Made by a program: the position numbers and the translations under genes
The notes under the pieces: generated by a model
Told to the model about the DNA's origin: nothing
Seen by the model: the letters and a program-made list of their open reading frames with translations, nothing else
The model's database searches: none
In this document: positions 6,930 through 14,994 of the stretch, piece by piece
Layout: every line of letters begins with the position of its first letter
Position numbering within the stretch: the stretch's first letter is position 1
NCBI GenBank assembly: GCA_934623455.1
Contig: CAKTVK010000028.1
Span: 1-22,170, forward strand
Direction: 5' to 3'
Length of the DNA stretch: 22,170 bases
From: an uncultured Eggerthellaceae bacterium
GTDB lineage: Bacteria > Actinomycetota > Coriobacteriia > Coriobacteriales > Eggerthellaceae

Positions 6930-6957
6930 TTGCTATGCCAAACCTTTCTGCTATCAT
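6930..6957 (+). promoter_or_regulatory. Promoter of rplU-rpmA
   Basis: A -35 TTGCTA (6930-6935) and -10 TATCAT (6952-6957) are separated by 16 bp, about 135 nt upstream of rplU. Between the end of the gene fragment and this promoter (about 6741-6929) I see only the diverged REP at 6801-6830. Confidence 0.6.
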
Positions 6958-6963
6958 ATATCA

Positions 6964-7092
6964 GGTTGCACCCAAAAGGGTGTGAAAGGAATAAGCGCGA
7001 TGCATACGCGGGGACGGTGCAAATGGGGTAACCGATATGCTACGGTCACGCAGATAAGATATCGCCTTACGTTTATTCAACAAGGAGAAAGA
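6964..7092 (+). promoter_or_regulatory. Possible structured leader of rplU
   Basis: The predicted transcript starts near 6964 and has an untranslated leader of about 130 nt, long for a ribosomal protein gene. It begins with a hairpin, CACCC-AAAA-GGGTG (6969-6982), and later has CGATAT (7033-7038) paired with ATATCG (7059-7064), ahead of the AAGGAG binding site. L21 leaders that bind the protein for autoregulation are known in other bacteria. I do not recognise a specific published motif here, so the autoregulatory role is inference. The motif GGGGACGG also falls inside the leader (7010-7017). Confidence 0.35.
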
Positions 7093-7398
7093 ATGTACGC
7101 TATCATCAAAACAGGCGGCAAGCAATACAAGGTTGCCGCAGGTGACAAGCTCAACATCGAGAAACTTGATGCTGAGGTTGGCGCCAAGGTTGAGCTGCCC
7201 GCCATCTGCATCATCGATGGCGAGAAGGTCGAGGCCGATCCCGCTAAGGCTGCTGCCACCAAGGTTGTTGCTACCGTTGTAGAACAGTTCCGTGGCGAAA
7301 AGGTTCTGGTATTCAAGTTCAAGAAGCGCAAGAACTACAAGAAGCTTCGTGGCCATCGCCAGTATCTTACGCGCGTTCAGATCGAATCTATTGGTTAG
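7093..7398 (+). CDS. rplU: 50S ribosomal protein L21
   Basis: A 101-residue ribosomal protein L21 that binds 23S rRNA in the large subunit. The start MYAIIKTGGKQYKV, the central VEQFRGEKVLVFKFKKRKNY and the C-terminal RGHRQYLTRVQIESI are characteristic, and the length is normal. The ATG at 7093 is preceded by AAGGAG; the frame is open further upstream, but that part overlaps the promoter and leader. rpmA follows after 14 nt, the near-universal L21-L27 pairing. Confidence 0.97.
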   Translation: MYAIIKTGGKQYKVAAGDKLNIEKLDAEVGAKVELPAICIIDGEKVEADPAKAAATKVVATVVEQFRGEKVLVFKFKKRKNYKKLRGHRQYLTRVQIESIG

Positions 7399-7412
7399 TA
7401 AGGAGGGAAACC

Positions 7413-7670
7413 ATGGCACACAAGAAAGGTCTTGGCTCCACTCGTAACGGCCGCGACTCTCACGCACAGCGACTTGGCGTTAAGATGTTCGCTGGTCAGA
7501 AGGTAAAGACGGGTAATGTTATCGTTCGTCAGCGTGGTACCCATTTTCATCCGGGTGAAAACGTTGGTCGCGGCAAGGACGACACCTTGTTCGCTCTGTG
7601 CGACGGCACGCTGAAGTTCACGCGTGGCGTTAAGCGCAAGATTCATGTTATTCCTTCTGAAGAAGCTTAG
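7413..7670 (+). CDS. rpmA: 50S ribosomal protein L27
   Basis: An 85-residue ribosomal protein L27, whose N-terminal tail reaches the peptidyl transferase centre. The sequence MAHKKGLGSTRNGRDS, then GVKMFAGQKV, IVRQRGTHFHPG and KDDTLFAL are family hallmarks. It begins directly with AHKK, so it lacks the cleavable N-terminal extension seen in many Firmicutes. AAGGAGGG precedes the ATG. It is cotranscribed with rplU and precedes obgE, as in most actinobacteria. Confidence 0.97.
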   Translation: MAHKKGLGSTRNGRDSHAQRLGVKMFAGQKVKTGNVIVRQRGTHFHPGENVGRGKDDTLFALCDGTLKFTRGVKRKIHVIPSEEA

Positions 7671-7706
7671 TTCTTGTCAGTTTTAGGATAAACTTAAAAG
7701 CGATTG

Positions 7707-7737
7707 ACAGTGCCCTCTGCCTGGCAGGGGGCACTGT
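7707..7737. terminator. Strong hairpin between rpmA and obgE
   Basis: ACAGTGCCC and GGGCACTGT form the outer part of a stem of about 13 bp (one G-T pair) with a 5-nt loop. There is no T-tract on either side, so it may be an attenuating or RNA-processing hairpin instead of a full terminator. The gap to obgE is 197 bp and otherwise shows no gene. Confidence 0.5.
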
Positions 7738-7867
7738 TGCATATGTATGAAATTATGGGCATCTTCGCAATGTTTCGCAGCGGTCTTTGCAGCGCTGCTG
7801 TGCATTTTGGCGCTATGTGCCGAGTACAATTGCCCTTTGAGGGTCCCTTCGAAAGAAAAGGAACGGT

Positions 7868-9376
7868 ATGTTCACTGATAAAGTTCGCATTTTTGTGCAA
7901 GGCGGCGCGGGCGGCGCGGGTTGCATGAGCTTTCGCCGCGAGGCGCACGTGCCGAAAGGCGGGCCCGATGGCGGCGATGGCGGTCATGGCGGAAACGTTA
8001 TTATCCAGGCCGATGCCAGCCTGTCGTCCCTGATTGAATATCGTTTCAAGCACCACTTCAAGGCACAGCGCGGCACGCACGGCAGAGGTTCGCGCATGCA
8101 CGGCGCAACGGGCGAGGACATGATTTTGCGCGTTCCCGTGGGCACGGTGGTGCGCGAGTACTTCGAAGAAGAAAAAGAAGCGGGCGAGCAGATTGCCGAC
8201 CTAACGCACGACGGCGAGCGCATCACGGTGGCGCGCGGCGGCCTGGGTGGACGCGGCAATATCCATTTTGTGACATCTACGCGTCGTGCTCCTTCGTTCG
8301 CTGAGCTGGGCGAACCAGGCGAAGAAGGCTGGGTCGAGCTGGAAATGAAGCTCATGGCTGATTGCGCGCTGGTAGGTATGCCATCGGCGGGCAAGTCTTC
8401 GCTTATTGCCAAGATGAGCGCGGCTCGTCCGAAGATCGCCGATTATCCTTTCACCACGCTGGTGCCGAATCTGGGCGTGGCGACAAGCGGGGATTACAGT
8501 TTTGTTGTGGCCGACGTTCCCGGTCTGATTGAAGGTGCGCATGAAGGTCGTGGCTTGGGCCATGAGTTTTTGCGCCACATTGAACGTACGGCCATGATTG
8601 TGCACGTTGTTGACTTGACGGGCGACTGGGAAGGCCGCGACCCGCTCAACGATTACGAGATCATCAAGAACGAAATCGCGCTGTACAAAGAAGAGCTTGC
8701 CGACCGTCCGCGTATGGTTGTTGCCAACAAGATTGACGCTTGCTGGGACGACGAGCTTATCAAGAAGCTTGAGCAGCGCGTGAAGGAAGACTCCATTGCC
8801 GCAGCGGGTGGCGACGAATGGGCTGATAGTCCCTTCGATCCGCGTCTGTATAAGATTTCCGCTTTGACGGGCGAAGGCGTGGATTCTCTGAAGGCAGCCA
8901 TTGCAACGCGCGTTCATGCGTTGCGCGAAGAAGCCAAGCTGCAAGAAAGCGCTCAGGAATCTCCCTACGAGCAGGTCTGGGAATACAAACGCGAGAAGGC
9001 GGATGCGCGCTTCCGCGTGGTCAAGCTGGGCAAAGGCGTATTCCGCGTTATTGGCAACAAAGTGGAACGCATCATCGTTCAGACCGACTGGAACAACGAG
9101 GAAGCCATTACGTATCTGCAGCATCGTCTGAAGCGCATGGGCGTGGACAAGGCGCTGATTCGCGCGGGTGCTGTCGATGGCGACGAGATTCGCATTGTGG
9201 AGCGTGCGTTTGAGTTCGAAGCGGGCATTGCAGGCGAAGATGAATTCGACGAGCTCAACGATTACGAGCCGATGGAGCTTGAGGAAGTGTTCGATGATCG
9301 TCTTGCCTATCAGGACGAGGCATCGTATCTGCATCACTTCGAAGAAACCGACGGCGAAGAAGCTGAGAGCGAATAA
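7868..9376 (+). CDS. obgE: GTPase Obg (ribosome assembly)
   Basis: A 502-residue Obg GTPase acting in 50S subunit maturation and growth control. The N-terminal glycine-rich Obg fold (about 1-158) shows GGAGGAGCMSFRREAHVPKG and GGDGGHGGNV. The G domain has GMPSAGKSS (170-178, P-loop), TTLVPNLG, DVPGLIEGAHEG, NKID and a SALTGEG G5 motif. A C-terminal OCT domain (about 365-445; KGVFRVIGNKVERI, LQHRLKRMGVDKAL) is followed by an acidic tail (EETDGEEAESE). This three-domain form is typical of actinobacteria and Firmicutes. It heads the run obgE-proB-proA-nadD-rsfS. The start codon is ATG at 7868. Confidence 0.96.
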   Translation: MFTDKVRIFVQGGAGGAGCMSFRREAHVPKGGPDGGDGGHGGNVIIQADASLSSLIEYRFKHHFKAQRGTHGRGSRMHGATGEDMILRVPVGTVVREYFEEEKEAGEQIADLTHDGERITVARGGLGGRGNIHFVTSTRRAPSFAELGEPGEEGWVELEMKLMADCALVGMPSAGKSSLIAKMSAARPKIADYPFTTLVPNLGVATSGDYSFVVADVPGLIEGAHEGRGLGHEFLRHIERTAMIVHVVDLTGDWEGRDPLNDYEIIKNEIALYKEELADRPRMVVANKIDACWDDELIKKLEQRVKEDSIAAAGGDEWADSPFDPRLYKISALTGEGVDSLKAAIATRVHALREEAKLQESAQESPYEQVWEYKREKADARFRVVKLGKGVFRVIGNKVERIIVQTDWNNEEAITYLQHRLKRMGVDKALIRAGAVDGDEIRIVERAFEFEAGIAGEDEFDELNDYEPMELEEVFDDRLAYQDEASYLHHFEETDGEEAESE

Positions 9377-9391
9377 CGGTAAGGAACTGCT

Positions 9392-10750
9392 GTGGGAAAT
9401 GCTGCCGATAAAAAGCGTGTTGCCGAAGGAGTTGCAGTCGTTGGGGCTGCTGTCAAGGGCGCAGTTGCCGGGCTTGCCGCCAAAGGGGGGATTGCCGGTG
9501 CTGCTGCGAAACGTGCGGCCGCAAAACATCCCGCAAGCAGAGGGCCGCTTGTAGTCAAGATCGGCTCTTCAACGCTGACTGATAGCTCGGGGCGCATTGA
9601 TTACGCATACATGCAAAACATCGCTGATCAGATTGCGCAGCTGAAAAGCCAGGGATGGCAGCCGGTTGTGGTCACATCTGCAGCTATTGCATGCGGTCTG
9701 GAAGCGCTTGGTATTAGCAAACGCCCCAGTGACATGCCTAGCTTGCAAGCGGCTGCATCGGTTGGGCAAAATGCCTTGTCGGCGGCGTATGCGCGCTCGT
9801 TCGAGCCGCACGGGCTGGTAACATCGCTTGTGCTGCTCACGCGGCGCGACACGGCTGATCGTGTGGCGTACCTTCATGCGCGTGATACGTTCAAGCGGTT
9901 GCTCGAACTGGATGTTGTTCCCATTGTCAACGAAAACGACACGGTGTCTGTTGAGCAGATCAAGTTCGGCGACAACGATACGCTGGCAGCGCTGGTTGCC
10001 TGCTTGATTGACGCCCATTTGGTGGTAATCCTGTCGGATATCGAGGGCCTTTACAATGCGAATCCTTCCACTTGCCCTGATGCGAAGCTGCTTTCGCGCG
10101 TGACGCGCATCGATCAGACCATTATGGCGGCAGCGGGAGGCGCTGGTTCCACGGTGGGATCGGGCGGCATGATAACAAAGATTAAGGCCGCGCGCGTTCT
10201 CATGGCTGCCGGCATTCCCATGGTTATTTGCAATGGACGCTCTGATCAGGTTGTTTGGCGCGCAGCGGAAGATTACGTTCATGCCGGCTCGTGTTCGGAA
10301 GCGGTCCTTGAGACTAGCGCGGAAAACGCTCCTGAAGAAACCCGTGAATCTCAAGAGGGCCAAGGCGCCTCATGGAACGTGGGTACGCTTTTCGTTGCGA
10401 ATGAAAAGCCGCACGAGATCACACCGCGCAAATTATGGATCGCACTGGGGGATTCCGCCAAGGGAGCGATTGTGGTGGATGACGGCGCAAAACAGGCGCT
10501 TGAGCGCAAGGGAAGCTCGCTGCTTGTGGTGGGCATTTGCGCTATCGATGGATGGTTCGATGCCGAAGATATTGTTGACGTGCGGGATAGCTCGGGATAT
10601 CTGTTTGCGCGCGGTCGCGTTTCTGCTTCAAGTGACGAGATTTCCCTTGCGCTGGGTCGCACGCGCGAGCAGTTGGCGAACAATCGCCTTCTATCGAGTT
10701 TGACCGATAAGCCCATCATTCATCGCGATGAATTGATTGTATTCGAGTAG
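9392..10750 (+). CDS. proB: Glutamate 5-kinase with N-terminal extension
   Basis: A 452-residue glutamate 5-kinase, the first step of proline synthesis. The amino acid kinase domain begins at LVVKIGSSTLT (about residue 53) and includes VTSAAIACG, QAAASVGQNAL, NENDTVS, FGDNDTLAALVA and SDIEGLYNANP, then GSGGMITKIKAARVL. A C-terminal PUA domain follows (KLWIALGDSAKGAIVVDDGAKQAL to about 430). Oddity: roughly 50 residues of Ala/Gly/Val-rich sequence precede the kinase domain, whereas most ProB proteins begin almost at the KIGSS motif. No other in-frame start codon occurs in the extension, and the GTG at 9392 has AAGGA upstream, so the extension seems genuinely encoded. It lies 15 nt after obgE and 40 nt before proA. 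Confidence 0.94.
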   Translation: MGNAADKKRVAEGVAVVGAAVKGAVAGLAAKGGIAGAAAKRAAAKHPASRGPLVVKIGSSTLTDSSGRIDYAYMQNIADQIAQLKSQGWQPVVVTSAAIACGLEALGISKRPSDMPSLQAAASVGQNALSAAYARSFEPHGLVTSLVLLTRRDTADRVAYLHARDTFKRLLELDVVPIVNENDTVSVEQIKFGDNDTLAALVACLIDAHLVVILSDIEGLYNANPSTCPDAKLLSRVTRIDQTIMAAAGGAGSTVGSGGMITKIKAARVLMAAGIPMVICNGRSDQVVWRAAEDYVHAGSCSEAVLETSAENAPEETRESQEGQGASWNVGTLFVANEKPHEITPRKLWIALGDSAKGAIVVDDGAKQALERKGSSLLVVGICAIDGWFDAEDIVDVRDSSGYLFARGRVSASSDEISLALGRTREQLANNRLLSSLTDKPIIHRDELIVFE

Positions 10751-10790
10751 GATATTTTTGAGTGGAAATCGCGTAGGGAAGGAGCGGCGC

Positions 10791-12104
10791 ATGTCTTTGA
10801 AGCAAGAGTTCGCAGGCCAGCAGTGTTCAAGCGAGCAGTCGTTGGAACAGGTGGTTCTATCTGCTGCTAAGGCCGCAAAAGAGGCTTCGAGTGTGTTGGC
10901 GCTCTCATCGCTTGAGCAGCGCAATCATGCGTTGGAGCAAATGGCTGCCGCTCTTCAGGAGAACAATGAACGCATTCTTGCCGCGAATGAGGTCGATATG
11001 GCTGCAGCGCGTCAAGCGGGCACGAAAGAGAGCCTGCTTGATCGCTTGTTCCTGGACGAAGCGCGTATCGACGATATGGCATCGGCTTTGCTGGACTTGG
11101 TCAAGCTTGATGACCCGTTGGGCCGGGTGCTTGAGAATCGCGCGCTTTATAATGGCATGAACTTGAAGCGCGTCACCGTTCCCCTGGGCGTGGTTGCTGT
11201 GATATACGAGGCGCGTCCGAATGTGACGGTGGATGCTGCGGGCATCTGTCTGAAGTCGGGAAATGCTGTGGTGCTGCGCGGTGGTAGCTTGGCAGTGCGC
11301 TCGACGGGCGCGCTGTGGCGCGTTCTTTCGGAAGCAGCCGAGCGGGCTGGTTTGCCGGCATCGTGCATTGTTGGCATCGACTCGACCGATCATGCGGCCA
11401 CGGATGCTCTGATGCAGCTGCACGGGCTGGTTGACGTGTTGGTTCCGCGCGGTGGAGCAGGGCTTATTGCTCATTGCGTGGAGTGCTCGAAGGTGCCCGT
11501 TATCGAAACAGGCACGGGAAACTGCCACGTGTACGTGCATGAATCGGCGGATTTGACCATGGCACGCGACATTGTGATGAATGCGAAAACGCGTCGCTAC
11601 GGTGTGTGCAATGCCGAAGAGTCGCTTTTGGTGGATGCATCTGTTGCGGATGAGTTTTTGCCGATGATTTTGCCATCGCTTGCGGAGAAAGGCGTGTTGG
11701 TACATGCCGATGCCCCAACACTGGCCATAGCGAAGCGCTGTGGCGTTTCTGCTGTTCAAGCGACTGAGGTCGATTGGGCTACCGAGTATTTGGGACCCGA
11801 GATTGCCGTTCGCGCGGTGGGCGATGTCACACAGGCCATTGCGCACATAAACAAATACGGCACAAAGCATTCCGAGGCTATTGTGGCAACCGATGCGGCT
11901 GCCATAGAGGCGTTCCAGCTGGGTGTTGATGCGGCGTGCGTGTACGTGAACGCGTCCACCGCGTTTACCGATGGCGGACAATTCGGTCTGGGTGCGGAAA
12001 TCGGCATTTCAACGCAGAAGCTGCACGTGCGCGGACCCTTCGCCTTGGAAGGGCTTACGTCGTATAAGTATCTGCTTACGGGCACGGGGCAGACCAGGGC
12101 ATAG
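10791..12104 (+). CDS. proA: Glutamate-5-semialdehyde dehydrogenase (gamma-glutamyl phosphate reductase)
   Basis: A 437-residue NADPH-dependent reductase, the second step of proline synthesis; it reduces the glutamyl phosphate made by ProB. Family sequences include VPLGVVAVIYEARPNVT, LKSGNAVVLRGG, VPRGGAGLI, VIETGTGNCHVYV and the catalytic cysteine in TRRYGVCNAEESLLV. The C-terminal part has FTDGGQFGLGAEIGIST and GPFALEGLTSYKY. The ATG at 10791 is used because GGAAGGAG lies just upstream; an in-frame ATG at 10737 overlaps the end of proB and has no clear binding site. Length is usual for the family. Confidence 0.96.
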   Translation: MSLKQEFAGQQCSSEQSLEQVVLSAAKAAKEASSVLALSSLEQRNHALEQMAAALQENNERILAANEVDMAAARQAGTKESLLDRLFLDEARIDDMASALLDLVKLDDPLGRVLENRALYNGMNLKRVTVPLGVVAVIYEARPNVTVDAAGICLKSGNAVVLRGGSLAVRSTGALWRVLSEAAERAGLPASCIVGIDSTDHAATDALMQLHGLVDVLVPRGGAGLIAHCVECSKVPVIETGTGNCHVYVHESADLTMARDIVMNAKTRRYGVCNAEESLLVDASVADEFLPMILPSLAEKGVLVHADAPTLAIAKRCGVSAVQATEVDWATEYLGPEIAVRAVGDVTQAIAHINKYGTKHSEAIVATDAAAIEAFQLGVDAACVYVNASTAFTDGGQFGLGAEIGISTQKLHVRGPFALEGLTSYKYLLTGTGQTRA

Positions 12105-12215
12105 AATATATTTGTGGCGGGTTTTGGTAATGGTCCAAGATTCGGGACAATCATTAAGCTGGGTATTATGCCAGGTCATGCGGGTAGTCGTGATTCAGGC
12201 AAAAGGAGAGCAGGA

Positions 12216-13475
12216 ATGCTTGCGCAGACAAGAAAAAAACTTGAAGCAGGCCAAGATGTGCGCGTGGGTATTATGGGCGGCACTTTCGACCCTATCCATT
12301 ACGGGCATTTGGTGGCGGCCCATGCTGCTATGGAGCAACTTGGGCTGGAAGAAGTGGTGTTCTTGCCTACGGGAACGCCCGCTTTCAAGCTTGATCGAGA
12401 GATAACGCCAGGTGATGTGCGTTTTTCCATGTGTTATGCCGCAACGAGCGATATGGACGAGTTCAGTGTAAATGCTATGGAAGTCACGCGCGGCGGCATT
12501 ACCTATACCGCCGAGACACTTTGCCAGCTTTCGAAAATGAAGCATCCGCATATGCATTTCGTGTTCATTATGGGTGCCGATTCCGCATCGACGCTTTTGC
12601 GTTGGCGTGATCAGGAAACGCTGCGCAGCTTGGCAAGTTACGCGATTGTCACGCGTGCCGGGCAAAAAGTGGCGCCTGAAACGCTGGATGCGCTGCGTGG
12701 TGCGGGGTATTCGCTTGAGGTCGTGGAGTCGCAAACGCCGCTGGTGTCATCGACCGATATTCGGGCGCGTGTTTTGGCGGGTGAAGATATCAGCCGGCTT
12801 GTTCCCCCCGGTGTTGAGCGCATCATTCGCGAGAAACGGCTGTATCTTCCTAAGCCGGAAGGTATTGACGATCCGCTTTCTGATGAATTTTTCGAGGCGC
12901 GTAAGGTCGATTTGCAGAAGCGTGTGAATGAGCATCGATTCCAGCATTGCCTGGGCGTTGCGGAGATATGCGTGCGCTTGGCGCAAGAATACGGCGTGGA
13001 TGTTGCGAAAGCGCGTTTGGCGGGCATTCTGCATGATTGGGATAAAGGATACGATGACCAGGGGATTCGGCAGCGTGCCGATGAGCTGGGCATGAGAATT
13101 GATTCGTTTGTGTACAATGCGTTGCCGCGTGTTTTGCATGCGCATACGGCGCCGGTTGCCATACGGAAAGCGTTTCCGCGTGTTCCTGAAGACGTGTTGC
13201 GCGCAATGGACAGGCATACCGTGGCGGCATGTGACATGAGCGACTTGGATATGGTACTCTATATTGCTGACGCTATTGAGCCGAACAGGGTTTATCCCGA
13301 GGTCGATGAGCTGCGGGCAAAAATTGGCGTGGTAAGTTTGGAAGAGCTCTTCTTCAACATTTATGAATATTGGATAATGCGTATGATGGGACGAAAGATG
13401 CTGCTGCATCCGAATACCGTTGACGTTTGGAATCACTACGCAGGGCGCGCGGCTCTGCGAGCAAAGGAGAACTGA
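12216..13475 (+). CDS. nadD: NadD-YqeK fusion: nicotinate-nucleotide adenylyltransferase with HD domain
   Basis: A 419-residue two-domain protein. Residues about 12-215 are a nicotinate mononucleotide adenylyltransferase (GIMGGTFDPIHYGH, MGADSASTLLRW, and PLVSSTDIRARV with the SSTxIR signature), making deamido-NAD. Residues about 235-405 form a YqeK-like HD hydrolase (HRFQHCLGVAEI, LAGILHDWDKG, RHTVAACDMSDLDMVLYIADAIEPNR), a family with symmetrical Ap4A hydrolase activity. In many bacteria nadD and yqeK are separate adjacent genes; here they are one frame. The ATG at 12216 has AAAGGAG upstream. A longer frame from 12114 has no convincing start. The 111-nt gap after proA may hold a weak promoter (TATTAT near 12165). 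The TGA overlaps the rsfS start by one base. Confidence 0.93.
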   Translation: MLAQTRKKLEAGQDVRVGIMGGTFDPIHYGHLVAAHAAMEQLGLEEVVFLPTGTPAFKLDREITPGDVRFSMCYAATSDMDEFSVNAMEVTRGGITYTAETLCQLSKMKHPHMHFVFIMGADSASTLLRWRDQETLRSLASYAIVTRAGQKVAPETLDALRGAGYSLEVVESQTPLVSSTDIRARVLAGEDISRLVPPGVERIIREKRLYLPKPEGIDDPLSDEFFEARKVDLQKRVNEHRFQHCLGVAEICVRLAQEYGVDVAKARLAGILHDWDKGYDDQGIRQRADELGMRIDSFVYNALPRVLHAHTAPVAIRKAFPRVPEDVLRAMDRHTVAACDMSDLDMVLYIADAIEPNRVYPEVDELRAKIGVVSLEELFFNIYEYWIMRMMGRKMLLHPNTVDVWNHYAGRAALRAKEN

Positions 13476-13921
13476 TGACCGATCAGAACAACGCAGAAGT
13501 TGTATACAACCAAACGGGTGGCATCGTTGAGTGCCCCGAGCCGAAGAGCGTTCGCGAGTGCGCTCTTATCGCGGCGCGTGCTGCCCATGACAAGAAAGCT
13601 CTGAACATCGTTATCCAGGACGTGCGCGAGCTCATTTCCGTGACGGATTATTTTGTGATTGCGACCGCTTCGAATAGCCGTCAGGTGAATGCTATCATCG
13701 ACAACATTGAAGAAGACGTGCGCCGCAAGGGTGGTATGAAGCCCACGCATCGCGAAGGTGGCGCTGGCGGCATGTGGACGCTTCTGGATTACGGCGAGTT
13801 CGTGGTACACGTGTTCCAGCCCGAAGCCCGCGATTATTACCGTCTGGAAGAGCTGTGGAACGATGCTCCCACCTTGGATCTTTCCAAAGAAGAAGGCTTC
13901 GAAGACCTCAACGAAGCATAA
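13475..13921 (+). CDS. rsfS: Ribosomal silencing factor RsfS
   Basis: A 148-residue RsfS/Iojap protein that binds L14 and blocks subunit joining under starvation. Diagnostic sequences are VRECALIAARAAHDKKALNI, DYFVIATASNSRQVNAI and the C-terminal WTLLDYGEFVVHVFQPEARDYYRLEELWNDAP. The start overlaps the nadD stop (TGATG) with GGAG upstream, indicating translational coupling. It has a 25-residue N-terminal lead and an acidic tail (EEGFEDLNEA). The TAA stop lies inside the extended stem of REP copy B, and no other terminator is visible, so the palindrome may define the mRNA 3' end. Confidence 0.95.
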   Translation: MTDQNNAEVVYNQTGGIVECPEPKSVRECALIAARAAHDKKALNIVIQDVRELISVTDYFVIATASNSRQVNAIIDNIEEDVRRKGGMKPTHREGGAGGMWTLLDYGEFVVHVFQPEARDYYRLEELWNDAPTLDLSKEEGFEDLNEA

Positions 13922-13922
13922 T

Positions 13923-13953
13923 TGTTGACAAATTACCCCACCTTTTGTCAACA
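13923..13953 (+). repeat. REP palindrome copy B, between rsfS and the RAYT gene
   Basis: Identical to copy A over 31 positions. Flanking bases extend the stem to 13 bp (AATTGTTGACAAA at 13920-13932 with TTTGTCAACAATT at 13944-13956). It covers the end of the rsfS stop codon on the plus strand and supplies the TGA stop of the transposase gene on the minus strand (13948-13950). Confidence 0.92.
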
Positions 13954-14733
13954 ATTTCTCTCCCGCTCAATCGTTCGGTAGATTATTCCACGGGTTATTC
14001 CCGTTAGTCTTTCTATCTGTCGATACGTTAGGCCGGCATCGCAAAGTGAAACGATGCCGGCATTTCTCTTTTTACGTGGCCATGATTTGATAGCCTCGAT
14101 CCCTTGGATTCCAATAATCGATTGCGCAAGATGCAGGGCCTCTTCATCGCGCATCCCTCTGGTTTTATTTCGCTCGTAAGGTTCCGGCACGTCGATGCAG
14201 ACGCCATTTGAGCTAAGGGTTACGTGAAAACGAAGGAATTGTTCCAGGTCGCCAAATAATTCGATGGCAAACCGTTTGTCGCAGAGGGAAGGGAGCGTGT
14301 TGCTTTCACGATATTCATCGAAACTGCTCCAGGGAAAAGAGCAGGTGCGCGACAACCCAGCTTTGAGCGGATTCTGATGTATGTAGCGAAGTGTTGCTAG
14401 ATAATGAGAGTCATTATTGATAGGCTCGCTCTTAAATGCTTCTTGAAATAGATGTCCCGATCGTCCGTATTTCTTATTGAACGACATAGCGTAAGTTTCT
14501 AAAACTGATTTAAGGCTTTTTGAGATGGATTCGATTTCTCCCCGCAAAAGAAGATGTATGTGATTATCCATAAAGCACCAGGCATGGACATCGATTGAGT
14601 TCAGGCGGAAGTTTTTATTGAGCAGAGCATGGAGAAGGTGTCTATCGTCTTCATCCTCGAAGATAATTTGCTTGCCCGTTCCCCGTGCGAAAACGTGATA
14701 GATATTAGATTTGCTTTTCTCCCTTTTGGGCAT
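13948..14733 (-). CDS. REP-associated tyrosine transposase (RAYT, Y1/IS200-like)
   Basis: A 261-residue Y1 HUH-type transposase of the REP-associated class, single-strand endonucleases thought to recognise and spread REP palindromes. The N-terminal domain shows NIYHVFARGTGKQIIF, the metal-binding pair in WCFMDNHIHLLL (His58, His60), GHLFQEAFKSEPI and YLATLRYIHQNPLKAG, where Tyr117 is the probable nucleophile. The C-terminal part ends in a helix-turn-helix-like segment (GLTYRQIERLTGI). The ATG at 14733 has AAAGGAG 6 nt upstream; the longer frame from 14784 lacks this. It is flanked by identical palindromes at 13923, 14865 and 14995 and has no IS200-type partner gene. The frame is intact. It interrupts the space between rsfS and the ykgJ-like gene, converging on rsfS. 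Base composition is more AT-rich than its neighbours, suggesting acquisition. Confidence 0.92.
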   Translation of the reverse strand: MPKREKSKSNIYHVFARGTGKQIIFEDEDDRHLLHALLNKNFRLNSIDVHAWCFMDNHIHLLLRGEIESISKSLKSVLETYAMSFNKKYGRSGHLFQEAFKSEPINNDSHYLATLRYIHQNPLKAGLSRTCSFPWSSFDEYRESNTLPSLCDKRFAIELFGDLEQFLRFHVTLSSNGVCIDVPEPYERNKTRGMRDEEALHLAQSIIGIQGIEAIKSWPRKKRNAGIVSLCDAGLTYRQIERLTGITRGIIYRTIERERNC

Positions 14734-14864
14734 GATTGTCTCCTTTGGTTCGGATAGGTGAGTGGGGTAAAAATACCAATTCAATCCAACAAAAACCTAT
14801 CAAAAGAGGTGAAAACGCTATCAAATTTCTTACAAAAAAATACAAAGGCATGAGAAACATATGT

Positions 14865-14895
14865 TGTTGACAAATTACCCCACCTTTTGTCAACA
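14865..14895 (+). repeat. REP palindrome copy C, upstream of the RAYT gene
   Basis: Identical to copies A and B over 31 positions, in the same orientation, 131 nt upstream of the transposase start. With inverted copy D it forms a doublet separated by 99 nt, comparable to REPIN or BIME arrangements. Confidence 0.92.
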
Positions 14896-14994
14896 AATGC
14901 AACGATGGAGCGCTTCAACACCTGCCCCCATCTCTCGCGTGCTTCTTGATAAACAACGAGCACAGAAATAAAACAACAAGCAGAACGCCCTCTT

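Noticed and set aside
12114..12215. Longer N-terminus for nadD
   Set aside because: The extra 34 residues lack family similarity, whereas the ATG at 12216 has a good ribosome binding site just upstream.
14734..14784. Longer N-terminus for the RAYT gene
   Set aside because: The ATG at 14733 has a clear AAAGGAG at ideal spacing and begins the usual RAYT N-terminal region.
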